Shown here piece after piece: positions 1 through 7,041 of a DNA stretch of 11,092 nucleotides. The translations under genes and the position numbers were made by a program. The DNA comes from Desulfobacteraceae bacterium. Lineage in GTDB: Bacteria > Desulfobacterota > Desulfobacteria > Desulfobacterales > Desulfosalsimonadaceae. The notes beneath the pieces were generated by a model. That model had not been told where the DNA came from. It searched no databases and worked only from the letters and a program-made list of their open reading frames with translations. How positions within the stretch are numbered: the stretch's first letter is position 1; each line of letters begins with the position of its first letter. The stretch is taken from contig DAIEHU010000059.1 of NCBI GenBank assembly GCA_027353395.1, positions 1 through 11,092 on the forward strand, in the 5' to 3' direction.

Positions 1-1088
1 CAGATCACCCCGATATCGCCGGGTTTCATGCCCTGATGGTGAAGGTGAAACGCGACAATGGACCCGGCGGAAGCGGTGTTGCCGTATTCACTGAGAATTG
101 CCGGAACGGTTTCAGGCCCCGCTTCCGAGTTCAGGAGATGCCTGATCACCATCCGGTTCATGTTGAGGTTGGCCTGGTGCAGCCAGAATCGGGCGACCTG
201 GTCCGCCTGAATGCCATGCCATGCCAGGTGATCCTTGATATGCCCGGCGGCCATGGGGCTCACTTCTTCAAACACCTTCCTCCCTGTCTGATGAAACAGC
301 TTGTCCGCAGCAAAGGGGTCTCCATCAAAAGCACGGGACAAATGCCCGAAATTTGACCGGATATTGCTTGAAAACCGGGTCATGGCCCGGACGCCCAAAA
401 CATCATACCCCTTGCCGTCCGCGCAGGTATCCACCCGTTCCATAATCATGGCGGCTCCCACATCCCCGAAAATAAAATGCGAATCCCGGTCGCAATAATT
501 CACCTGGGGCGTGACCAGTTCCGGATGAACCACCAGCACGCAGGTTGCCGATCCCGACATCAGGGTATCAAAGGCCCGGTGCAGGCCAAAAGTTGCCGCT
601 GAGCAGGCTCCCAGCACATCAAACCCGAATCCTTTATCGATGCCCAGAGCGTGTTGCACTTCAATGGCGATGGCCGGATAGGCCCGCTGGGTATAGGTGC
701 ATGCGACGAGCACCGCATCAATATCCGCCGGGGTTTTGCCAGCCACAGACATGGCCTCGCGAGCCGCATGAACGGCCATTTCCGCCTGATGGCTTATCTC
801 GGATTCCGTTCGTTCGGGAAATTGGGGCCGCATGCGATGGATGTCCAGAATCCCGTCTTTGGAATACACATGCCGGGCCTTGATGCCGGAGGCTTTTTCA
901 ATAAAGCGGGCGCTGGAGAATGGTTTTTCCTCCATTTCCCCGGCTGAAATGGGCCCGGCATGGTCAGCATTATATTTTTCTGCATATCGGTTATAGGCAT
1001 CCACCAGCTCGTCATTGGTGATGATATGCGAGGGTGTAAAGAGCCCCGAACCGCTGATGACGACGCCGGGGGGTGATGAAGTTGTCAT
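1..1088 (-). CDS. Beta-ketoacyl-ACP synthase III (FabH-like, long PA3286-type), C-terminus cut by window edge
   Basis: Condensing enzyme that would start chains by joining an acyl-CoA to malonyl-ACP in the cytoplasm. Translating the minus strand from ATG at 1088 gives 362 residues with no stop before the edge; roughly the last dozen residues are missing. The thiolase-fold triad is visible: Cys162 in GACSAATFG, His304 in WLHQANLNMN and Asn337 in YGNTASAGS. The N-terminus (ISGSGLFTPSHIITNDELVD) carries an extra 60-70 residues compared with E. coli FabH (about 317 aa). This architecture and several stretches (RMRPQ, QRAYPAIAIEVQ, RDSHFIFGD) match my memory of Pseudomonas aeruginosa PA3286, which takes octanoyl-CoA rather than acetyl-CoA. 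It is the last visible gene of the operon, 18 bases after the phosphopantetheinyl transferase. I see no strong Shine-Dalgarno sequence, so coupling to the upstream gene is likely. Family is sure; primer preference is inference. Confidence 0.93.
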   Translation of the reverse strand, partial: MTTSSPPGVVISGSGLFTPSHIITNDELVDAYNRYAEKYNADHAGPISAGEMEEKPFSSARFIEKASGIKARHVYSKDGILDIHRMRPQFPERTESEISHQAEMAVHAAREAMSVAGKTPADIDAVLVACTYTQRAYPAIAIEVQHALGIDKGFGFDVLGACSAATFGLHRAFDTLMSGSATCVLVVHPELVTPQVNYCDRDSHFIFGDVGAAMIMERVDTCADGKGYDVLGVRAMTRFSSNIRSNFGHLSRAFDGDPFAADKLFHQTGRKVFEEVSPMAAGHIKDHLAWHGIQADQVARFWLHQANLNMNRMVIRHLLNSEAGPETVPAILSEYGNTASAGSIVAFHLHHQGMKPGDIGVI

Positions 1089-1106
1089 ATGTATGCCATT
1101 TTCTTT

Positions 1107-1781
1107 TTAATTGTAAAAGCGGTTAACCGCAAAAGCAACAAACCGGCCGTCATGGCTCAGGCTGATGTCAAGGTCCGCGGGTTTCCCCCTGACATATACT
1201 TTCGGCGGGCCGGTTTTTAAACGGTGGTTTTGTCTTGAGATAAAAACATCCCGCGGATGACAGCGGAAAATGTCCGCAATCTTTGAGGCGGCAAGAAACC
1301 GGGCGGAATACGATTCGCGTTCCGGCACGGATTTGTTTTCGCCGGATTCCGGGATTTCATCAATGATCCCCACCCCCCAGTTCATGCTGTCTAAACTTCC
1401 TGAGAGGCAATACCCGCCGATGCAATGAACATAATCCGCATGAAACATGACGTAGACCGGTACCGGCCCTTCCGGCGTGTTCACAACTCCGGAGGCGGCA
1501 TGAATCAGGGCGTCTGATTCCGCTTCATCCGCAAGCAACACCCCATACCGGCGGGGCGAGGATGAAATATCCGGATGTATTTTGCTGATTGTTTTGTATG
1601 CGGTTTCCTTGGCGGCCCAGAAGGCCCACAACAGCCTGTCCGGATGGGCGGAGCGCCCTGTCGCCTCGCGTTCCCGGACGGTCAGCGTCCTTTCCATGAA
1701 CCGGATGTCAAGAGACTTGCCCCGCGCTTCAGGGGACTTCAAATCCACAATATCATTGCCCGCGACGTTTAAAATAATCAT
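1107..1781 (-). CDS. 4'-phosphopantetheinyl transferase, AcpS superfamily
   Basis: Transfers the 4'-phosphopantetheine arm of CoA to the active serine of a carrier protein. The 224-residue product has the ACPS-fold signatures: GNDIVDL at residues 8-14 (Asp10 is the expected Mg2+ ligand) and WAAKETAYK at 55-63 (Lys58-Glu59). Near the C-terminus is DISLSHDGRFVAFAV, which resembles the last strand-turn of the family. It is longer than single-domain AcpS (about 125 aa) and close to the size of two-lobed Sfp-like enzymes, although the N-terminal motif is AcpS-like. Its start lies 29 bases inside the 3' end of the plsC-like gene, with GGAGA directly before the ATG, so translation is probably coupled. 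The obvious client is the ACP encoded two genes upstream (2498-2752), which has an unusual serine motif and may need its own transferase. Family assignment is firm; the client is inferred from position. Confidence 0.9.
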   Translation of the reverse strand: MIILNVAGNDIVDLKSPEARGKSLDIRFMERTLTVREREATGRSAHPDRLLWAFWAAKETAYKTISKIHPDISSSPRRYGVLLADEAESDALIHAASGVVNTPEGPVPVYVMFHADYVHCIGGYCLSGSLDSMNWGVGIIDEIPESGENKSVPERESYSARFLAASKIADIFRCHPRDVFISRQNHRLKTGPPKVYVRGKPADLDISLSHDGRFVAFAVNRFYN

Positions 1782-2493
1782 TCTCCATCTGGTGCAGACA
1801 CGTAATGATCCGGGATGCGCAATCCCTCTGGGCTCGCAGTCCCGTGAGCGTGGTTTCGGGGCGGCATTCTTTCACGGTCATGAAGAAGGTTTCCCCTCTC
1901 TTTGGCAAGTCGCTGTAAGTTTTCTGACCGTCGCCGCGCAGATACACGCACATGATCCGGCAACCAGGGACGGCGAGCGCCAGCCGGCCCGCGCTGTATG
2001 GAAAATCTTCGGTGTTCACCCGCCCGGTGCGGGAACGGGTTCCTTCCGGAAAGATCATCAACGGCTCTCCCCATCCAAGTACAAACAGGCATTTTTCCAG
2101 GCTGGATTTGACTCTGCCACGGTCTCCGCCACGTACCACTGGAATGCATTTGGCCAGAAAGCACACCGCTCGCAAGGCCGGATTACGGTTAAAATTCATG
2201 TGCTCCGGGATATTCCACGGCAAGTCACGGAACCGGAACAGATACCGGTAAAACGGCATCATGGCATGGACCAGAATAACGGAATCAATCAGCGTGAGAT
2301 GGTTGGCGCAGATCAGCCAGGGGCCAGGATGCCGGATCATCAAGTTTTTAACGGTCCGGCGGATGTTTTTTAAGTCATGGATCCGGTAACCCGCCAGCTT
2401 GACGGCAAGGGCGATGAGGGGCACGGTAAGGAAAACCAGCGCCCGACCCATCCCGTATTGAAACCGGAACGCCCGTTTGACATGCGCTTCCAT
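1753..2493 (-). CDS. PlsC-like 1-acylglycerol-3-phosphate-type acyltransferase
   Basis: Likely membrane-associated enzyme moving an acyl chain from acyl-ACP or acyl-CoA onto a glycerolipid or other hydroxyl acceptor. The 246-residue protein shows the family's H-x4-D catalytic motif at NHLTLIDS (His65, Asp70) and the acceptor-binding FPEGTRSRTG block at 148-157. A hydrophobic N-terminal stretch (about 19-35) could anchor it. I chose the ATG at 2493 (MEAHVKR), four bases after the ACP stop. A start 15 codons further upstream would lie inside the ACP gene and add a sequence unlike the family. It sits directly after the acyl carrier gene, which suggests that chains built on that ACP are delivered to a lipid rather than released as free acid. 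The acceptor cannot be read from the sequence; lyso-phosphatidate, ornithine-lipid-type and other PlsC-fold substrates all remain possible. Confidence 0.9.
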   Translation of the reverse strand: MEAHVKRAFRFQYGMGRALVFLTVPLIALAVKLAGYRIHDLKNIRRTVKNLMIRHPGPWLICANHLTLIDSVILVHAMMPFYRYLFRFRDLPWNIPEHMNFNRNPALRAVCFLAKCIPVVRGGDRGRVKSSLEKCLFVLGWGEPLMIFPEGTRSRTGRVNTEDFPYSAGRLALAVPGCRIMCVYLRGDGQKTYSDLPKRGETFFMTVKECRPETTLTGLRAQRDCASRIITCLHQMENDYFKRRGQ

Positions 2494-2497
2494 TGGA

Positions 2498-2752
2498 TCA
2501 GGCTGCGGCCAGTTTGCGTTCCACCACCCGCACCGCATCTCCGATGGTTTTTATCTGGTCCGCGTCATCGTCATCAATGGAAATATTAAAAGCATCCTCT
2601 GACTGGATGATGATATCCACCAGCCGGGCCGAATTAACCTTCAAATCCTGAATGATCAGGGTGTCCATGGATACGTTTTTAAGGCGCTCCGGTTCTTTGA
2701 CGAACTCTGAAATGATCTTCACCACGTGATCAAAAATTTCCTGTCTTTTCAT
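2498..2752 (-). CDS. Dedicated acyl carrier protein with atypical N-S-A phosphopantetheine site
   Basis: Small acidic carrier protein (84 aa) that would hold the growing chain as a thioester. The four-helix ACP pattern is recognisable: an amphipathic first helix (EIFDHVVKIISEFV), the modification site at the start of helix II, and an acidic helix II-III region (QSEDAFNISIDDDDADQI). The usual D-S-L around the modified serine is replaced by N-S-A (LKVNSARLVDI, Ser41). Helix II also carries Arg43 where housekeeping ACPs are neutral or acidic. Serine is retained, so it should be loadable. A good ribosome site (AAAGGA, 7-8 bases before ATG) lies in the 12-base gap after the KAS II gene. It is flanked by the condensing enzyme and the acyltransferase, as expected for a pathway-specific carrier rather than the housekeeping AcpP. 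Confidence 0.9.
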   Translation of the reverse strand: MKRQEIFDHVVKIISEFVKEPERLKNVSMDTLIIQDLKVNSARLVDIIIQSEDAFNISIDDDDADQIKTIGDAVRVVERKLAAA

Positions 2753-2764
2753 TATATTATCCTT

Positions 2765-4024
2765 TTATTTAGAATTGTTTTCCCATTTTCTGATCATCAG
2801 ACAACTGTTCACATCACCGAATCCGAAGCTGGCCTTGGCCATGACTTTAAGTTCCGGCAGTTCCAGACACGTCCGGGGGATGCGGCGATCAAACGCCGCA
2901 ATCTCCGGGTGCACATCTTCGCAATTGATGGATGGGTGCATAAACCCCTTATAAAGCTGTAAAATAACGGCGATGGTTTCAATGGCCCCCGCAGCCCCCA
3001 GGCAGTGCCCGATCATGGACTTGACGCTGTTAATGAGGGGAAAGGCGTTCGGCCCCCGGTTCAGGGCTGCGGACCAGTTTTTTACCTCGTGAGGGTCGGC
3101 GAAGGTGGCGGTGAGATGTCCGCAGATGCCGTCCACCGCCTCCGGAAGGATGCCGGCATCCCGGATCGACGCCTGAATGCACCGCTTCACGCCGTCGGGA
3201 TTCGGCGCTGTCATGGACCCTCCGCTCCGCTGGCCCCCGCAGTTGACGGCGGCCCCGGTAATTTCCCCATAAATCCGGGCGCCTCTGGAAAGAGCGGTTT
3301 CCAGGTCCTCGAGTACCAGAATCCCGGCCCCCGCGCCGGGCACGAACCCGCAGGCGGACGCGCTCATGGGCCGGGAGCCTTTTTCCGGCGTATCGTTGAA
3401 TTTCCGGGCCAGCACCCGCATGGCATCAAACCCGCCCCAGGTATAGGGAGACGCGCCTTCCGAACCGCCCGCCAGCATGCGGCGGGCAAGCCCTGTCCGG
3501 ATGCGCCATGCGGCGTCGATAATGGCCTCGGTTCCGGTGCTGCATGCGGATGAATTGGACGTTACTTGGTTGCCCAGGCCTAAGATGCCCGCGATATGGG
3601 CGCTGACGCCGCTGCCCATGACCCGTTCAACGATCCTGGATCCCAGCCGCCGTACATTTCCGGCGTTGATTTGCGGGACCACCTCTTCAGCGATGGTTTC
3701 CATACCGCAAATGCCGCAGCCCACAATGGCCCCTGAATCCCAGTCCGCGGGCCCGTCCGTCCGGGGTTGCGAGAGGCCCGCATCCCGCCATGCCTCCAGG
3801 GCCGCCGTGACCGCGTATCTGATGTTGCCGCTGGGCAGTCCGTCAGCATCTTCCCCGGAATGTTCCGGAATCCCGCCGATCCGGCAGGAAAACTTTAACG
3901 CCTCCAGCTTTTCTACGAACCGGATGCCGGACCTGCCGCTTCGCAGAGCCTGTTCAAAATCGGAAATCCCAGTGGCATTGGGCGCCACCACCCCCATGCC
4001 GGTCACCACCACTCTGTTTTTCAT
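2765..4024 (-). CDS. Beta-ketoacyl-ACP synthase II (FabF-like elongating condensing enzyme)
   Basis: Elongation enzyme performing decarboxylative condensation of malonyl-ACP with an acyl chain. At 419 residues it has the normal FabF/KAS II length and start (MKNRVVVTGMGVVAPNATG). The catalytic set is present: Cys161 in SNSSACSTGTEAI, His303, Lys335 and His340 in SVKSMIGHCLGAAGAIE. Two blocks depart from the consensus. The first histidine motif reads GHLTAT instead of AHGTST, and the C-terminal gatekeeper loop reads SFGFGDVNS instead of SFGFGGTNA/G. Both lie at the active-site entrance, so altered chain-length or substrate range is plausible while condensation chemistry should remain. The ATG at 4024 follows the FabZ-like stop by four bases, with AAAGG about nine bases before it. 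FabB would be the alternative name; length and the N-terminal motif do not separate them, and the substitutions put it in a divergent subgroup. Confidence 0.93.
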   Translation of the reverse strand: MKNRVVVTGMGVVAPNATGISDFEQALRSGRSGIRFVEKLEALKFSCRIGGIPEHSGEDADGLPSGNIRYAVTAALEAWRDAGLSQPRTDGPADWDSGAIVGCGICGMETIAEEVVPQINAGNVRRLGSRIVERVMGSGVSAHIAGILGLGNQVTSNSSACSTGTEAIIDAAWRIRTGLARRMLAGGSEGASPYTWGGFDAMRVLARKFNDTPEKGSRPMSASACGFVPGAGAGILVLEDLETALSRGARIYGEITGAAVNCGGQRSGGSMTAPNPDGVKRCIQASIRDAGILPEAVDGICGHLTATFADPHEVKNWSAALNRGPNAFPLINSVKSMIGHCLGAAGAIETIAVILQLYKGFMHPSINCEDVHPEIAAFDRRIPRTCLELPELKVMAKASFGFGDVNSCLMIRKWENNSK

Positions 4025-4028
4025 TTGT

Positions 4029-4499
4029 TTAAACCTTTTGCGTTCTTGTAACCCCGGTTCCGGTAAGTATCCCGGAACAAACCGTTTCCCCGTTCTTCCG
4101 CTGAATTCGTGCCTTTGTTTTTAAATGTCCCCGGCGCAGGTAAATCAGCTCCCCGAAAATCTCAATCTGCTCATTCGGATATACAATTCCGGTAAATTCA
4201 ATGGCGTCCGCAAAGGCGAACAGGGTAATCATCTCCTCTATTTGCACGGGCAAAACGCCTTGACTCAGGAGCTGGTAAATTCCCATGGCCACCACCGCTG
4301 TCTGGGCCATGGTTTCAATCAAGATCACGCCCGGCGTGATGGGATTGCCCGGGAAATGCCCCTTGTAAAATGTTTCGTCTTCCCGGAACCGGTATCCGGC
4401 CTGGATGGTTTTATCATTCGCGCGGATGATGGCGTCGATAAACCGGAACGGCGGCTGCTGGGGAATCAGCGCAAGGGTCTGGCTCAGGATATCCGTCAT
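4029..4499 (-). CDS. FabZ-type 3-hydroxyacyl-ACP dehydratase
   Basis: Hotdog-fold dehydratase converting 3-hydroxyacyl-ACP to trans-2-enoyl-ACP. The 156-residue protein carries the FabZ active-site block YKGHFPGNPITPGVILIETMAQ at residues 45-66, with catalytic His48 and Glu62. Before it is the family's IPQQPPFRFIDAI substrate-entry region (normally LPHRYPFLLVDR). The stop-start junction with the upstream FabA-like gene is an ATGA overlap (4496-4499), so the two dehydratases are very likely translated together. The C-terminus is slightly longer than typical FabZ (about 145-150 aa). Glutamate rather than aspartate as the second catalytic residue separates it from the FabA-type neighbour. Its actual chain-length preference cannot be seen. 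Confidence 0.92.
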   Translation of the reverse strand: MTDILSQTLALIPQQPPFRFIDAIIRANDKTIQAGYRFREDETFYKGHFPGNPITPGVILIETMAQTAVVAMGIYQLLSQGVLPVQIEEMITLFAFADAIEFTGIVYPNEQIEIFGELIYLRRGHLKTKARIQRKNGETVCSGILTGTGVTRTQKV

Positions 4500-5086
4500 G
4501 ACTTGGCTGCGCCCCCCAAAAAGTTTGGCGTCCGAAGGGGATATTCTTTATACGTGATGCCCTTGAAAACGCCGGTCCTAGCCCCTTTGACCGTGGTGAT
4601 GGGCTCATTGTCGATAAACACGACAGCGTCCCCGATCACGATGCTGGAACCGGCCTGTTTCAGTTCCTGAAAGCGCAGAATATCGATTTCGAAGCGGGCT
4701 ACCCGGTTGTGGGGACGGATCTGGCCGGTAAACGCGATGTCTCCGCATCCCAAGGCCCGGCCCGCGCCCAAGGCCCCGCACCACACACAGTAAAATCCCA
4801 GAAGCTGCCAGACGGCATCCACGCACAGGCAGCCGGGCTGCACCGGGTCCCCGGGAAAATGGCACTGAAAATACCAGGCGTCCAGCCGGATATCCTGCTC
4901 GGCCACCACCCGGCCCCGGCTGCCCTTTTTTGTAATGGACAGGATGCGGTCCACCATGAGAAAAGGGGGCGCGGGGAGCCTTGCGTCAAAACCTTCGGGC
5001 GGGTCTTCAATGAGCCGTCCGTATGAAAACGCCAGCAGACTTTCAAAATCAAACTGCGATTGCGTCAAAAATTCATGGTATTTCAT
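4496..5086 (-). CDS. FabA-type 3-hydroxyacyl-ACP dehydratase (possible isomerase)
   Basis: Hotdog-fold protein of the FabA family, which dehydrates 3-hydroxyacyl-ACP and in E. coli also isomerises trans-2 to cis-3-decenoyl-ACP. The 196-residue product keeps the FabA core almost intact: LPAPPFLMVDRI at 37-48, WYFQCHFPGDPVQPGCLCVDAVWQLLGFY around the active site with His76 and Asp90, then GRALGCGDIAFTGQI. Aspartate rather than glutamate as second catalytic residue is the FabA mark. E. coli FabA is 172 aa; here the N-terminus and a C-terminal tail (EYPLRTPNFLGGAAKS) are longer. I place the start at 5086, where ATG overlaps the reductase stop as TAATG. A longer reading starting at 5155 would run into the reductase gene. 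Whether it isomerises, and so introduces cis double bonds, is not visible from sequence. Confidence 0.9.
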   Translation of the reverse strand: MKYHEFLTQSQFDFESLLAFSYGRLIEDPPEGFDARLPAPPFLMVDRILSITKKGSRGRVVAEQDIRLDAWYFQCHFPGDPVQPGCLCVDAVWQLLGFYCVWCGALGAGRALGCGDIAFTGQIRPHNRVARFEIDILRFQELKQAGSSIVIGDAVVFIDNEPITTVKGARTGVFKGITYKEYPLRTPNFLGGAAKS

Positions 5087-6021
5087 TATGCGATTCCTTC
5101 CCCGCCATCCGCACAGATCAGCGCCCCATTGATCCACGCCGCTTCGTCCAGGCACAGGAGATAAATGACATTGGCCACATCCGCCGGGGTGGTGAGGCGG
5201 CCAAACGGGTTTCGCAGGATCGCGTTCGCCCTGATATGCCTGCTTCCGGGAATGGCTTTAAGGGCGGCGGTGTCGGTCACGCCGGCCTGAATCACGTTGG
5301 AGCGGATGCCGAAAGGTGCAAATTCCAGGGCCATGGACCGGGCTGCGGATTCCAGCACCGCTTTGGCTGCGGATACCGCCGCATATCCCCGCCAGGCTTT
5401 GCGGCCCCCCTCGCTGGTCAGGCTGAGCACCCGTGCGTCATCCGCAAACAATTTCCGGGAAAATATATCCCTCACCCATTCCACCAGATTAAATCCCATG
5501 GCGTGAGTGGTGCGGGAAAAATCATCCGCATCCAGAAACCTGTCGTTATCGTAGACAGGCGGATCCGCAAGCAGGTGAAGGCTGTTCGCCCCCCCCTCAA
5601 ACGCTTCATTGATAATCCGGTCCATCTTTTCGCCAGGGATTCCGGCGGCATCAGCTATGGAACGCCTTGTTTTTTCACTGATTTCTGGCGCCGGATGCGG
5701 GGCAAGAAGTTTCAGATTGCCGAACGCCACACTGTGAAGCGCCATCCGGATTTTGTCCCTTGTTCCCATTTCCGCGGACAGCGCGTCCAGAACCAAGGTT
5801 CTGCCGCTTTCGGTCAAGGCGTCCAGGTTGAATGACAGAAACTTGACGCCGGTTTGTTTCAGTTTTTCAAATTCCGGCGTGATGCGGGACATGGCCCCGC
5901 GTCGGTCCCGGTGCACGATGCACAGATTCATGCCGTGGGCCGCAAGCTTCCGTGCGGCCGCCAGACCGAACCCGCTGGAACCGCCGATGATGAGCGCCCA
6001 GAAATCAGGATTGAATTTCAC
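5086..6021 (-). CDS. Enoyl-ACP reductase of the FabI/FabL short-chain dehydrogenase type
   Basis: Probably reduces trans-2-enoyl-ACP with NAD(P)H, the last step of each elongation cycle. The 311-residue protein has an N-terminal Rossmann loop GGSSGFGLAAARKLA (13-27). Its SVAFG at 97-101 matches the SIGFA stretch of FabI, and Tyr213-x6-Lys220 (YAAVSAAK) is the enoyl-reductase spacing, unlike the Tyr-x3-Lys of FabG. Ser203 occupies the position of the second FabI tyrosine. That change, with QAGVTDTAALKAIPG and the GRLTTPADVANVIYLL ending, resembles Bacillus FabL more than FabI. Roughly 108-170 is an insertion; FabI and FabL are about 250-262 aa. The start is GTG at 6021, with AAAGGA about seven bases before it overlapping the fabD stop. 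A divergent reductase of another substrate cannot be excluded. Confidence 0.82.
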   Translation of the reverse strand: MKFNPDFWALIIGGSSGFGLAAARKLAAHGMNLCIVHRDRRGAMSRITPEFEKLKQTGVKFLSFNLDALTESGRTLVLDALSAEMGTRDKIRMALHSVAFGNLKLLAPHPAPEISEKTRRSIADAAGIPGEKMDRIINEAFEGGANSLHLLADPPVYDNDRFLDADDFSRTTHAMGFNLVEWVRDIFSRKLFADDARVLSLTSEGGRKAWRGYAAVSAAKAVLESAARSMALEFAPFGIRSNVIQAGVTDTAALKAIPGSRHIRANAILRNPFGRLTTPADVANVIYLLCLDEAAWINGALICADGGEGIA

Positions 6022-6032
6022 GGCGTGATCCT

Positions 6033-6971
6033 TTATGCAAATACCCGTCCGGCGGCGGACAGGCTGGTAACCGACTGGCAGGACACCCCCATGCTCGTGA
6101 AAAAATTCCGCAAGGGCCGGTTCGGGCCGATTTCATAAATGGTTGCCGCTCTACCCGCCAGGGCCTGCATGTTCTCCCGCCACCGCACAGACTGGCTGAT
6201 CTGGGCCACCAGATCATCAATGATGCCGGAGCGGATGCCTTTATGAAATCTCCCGGTGACATTGGACGTCACCAGCCGGGCTTTTTCCGGATTCAGCCGT
6301 TCGGACACCGAATGCAGGGCCTCCCGGAACGCCTCTTTAATACCGGTCATAAACCGGCTGTGAAACGGCGCGCTGACATTCAAAGGGACAAACCGGAATG
6401 CGGGATCTCCGCCCGCCGCCGCCTGAAGGCGTTTTTCGGCTTTTTCCATGGCATCGATCCGCCCGCTGATCACCACCTGGTCGGCGGAATTGATATTGGC
6501 CACATCCAGAGGCAGTCCGGCGAGGGAGCCGGCGATCAGGGATTCATTCAGATTTTGGCTGATCACGGCGGCCATTGCGCCCGCGCCTGGTGGACTGGCC
6601 TGCTGCATGAGCTTTCCCCGGATGTGGACCGTTTTCAAGGCATCGGCAAAGGACATTGCATCTGCCGCCACCAGGGCTGTGTATTCCCCCAGACTGTGCC
6701 CACCGAAATACCGGGGCGCGAATCCGTATAAAGATTGAATCCCCCGGAACATGGCGATTTCAGTGGCGAGAATGCATGGCTGGGCGAACTCGGTGAGATG
6801 AAGGCGTTCATTGCTCCCAAAGCACAGATCCCCCACATCCCATCCCAGTACATCTGACGCCTCTTCAAACGCCTGGCGGCTTGCGGCCGCCGCCTCAAAA
6901 AAATCCTTTCCCATTCCATGCCGCTGGGTTCCCTGGCCGGGAAAAACAACGGCGCCTGATTCCGGATTCAT
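6033..6971 (-). CDS. fabD: Malonyl-CoA:ACP transacylase (FabD)
   Basis: Loads malonyl groups from CoA onto the carrier protein, supplying the extender unit for all condensations. The 312-residue protein has the normal FabD length and order of motifs: VVFPGQGTQRHGMG at 8-21, the nucleophile elbow GHSLGEY at 91-97 (Ser93), Arg119 in RGKLMQQA, ANINSADQVVISG at 158-170, and His204 in APFHSRFM. I start it at ATG 6971, which is preceded by GAAAGGA at a normal distance. A TTG 36 bases upstream would remove that ribosome site from its role. It is the first gene of the operon, 35-110 bases from the divergent control region. A private fabD suggests the pathway loads its own unusual ACP, or that the operon is meant to work independently of the housekeeping set. 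Confidence 0.94.
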   Translation of the reverse strand: MNPESGAVVFPGQGTQRHGMGKDFFEAAAASRQAFEEASDVLGWDVGDLCFGSNERLHLTEFAQPCILATEIAMFRGIQSLYGFAPRYFGGHSLGEYTALVAADAMSFADALKTVHIRGKLMQQASPPGAGAMAAVISQNLNESLIAGSLAGLPLDVANINSADQVVISGRIDAMEKAEKRLQAAAGGDPAFRFVPLNVSAPFHSRFMTGIKEAFREALHSVSERLNPEKARLVTSNVTGRFHKGIRSGIIDDLVAQISQSVRWRENMQALAGRAATIYEIGPNRPLRNFFTSMGVSCQSVTSLSAAGRVFA

Positions 6972-7015
6972 GAATTTTTCCTTTCTGTATAAATAATCTG
7001 TTATCAAAACAATGA

Positions 7016-7036
7016 TGAGCAGCCATTCAACGCTCA
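7016..7036. repeat. Short dyad TGAGC-n11-GCTCA at the expected operon transcription start
   Basis: Perfect 5-base inverted repeat with an 11-base centre. It overlaps the predicted first transcribed bases of the fabD operon (about 7035). In RNA it would form only a weak hairpin; as DNA it has the spacing of a dimeric repressor site. I do not recognise it as a FadR, FabR, FabT or FapR box. Confidence 0.3.
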
Positions 7037-7041
7037 GGGGG

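Noticed and set aside
1582..2373. Plus-strand open frame (263 codons) opposite the PPTase and acyltransferase
   Set aside because: It crosses two convincingly coding minus-strand genes and has no recognisable domain.
5023..5835. Long plus-strand open frame (270 codons) opposite the FabA-like and reductase genes
   Set aside because: It is antisense to two genes with clear catalytic motifs, and its translation is rich in Arg, Pro, Gly and His without family motifs, typical of a shadow frame in GC-rich DNA.
6972..7007. TTG start extending FabD by 12 residues
   Set aside because: GAAAGGA at the right distance precedes ATG 6971, and FabD proteins normally begin just before the FPGQG motif.
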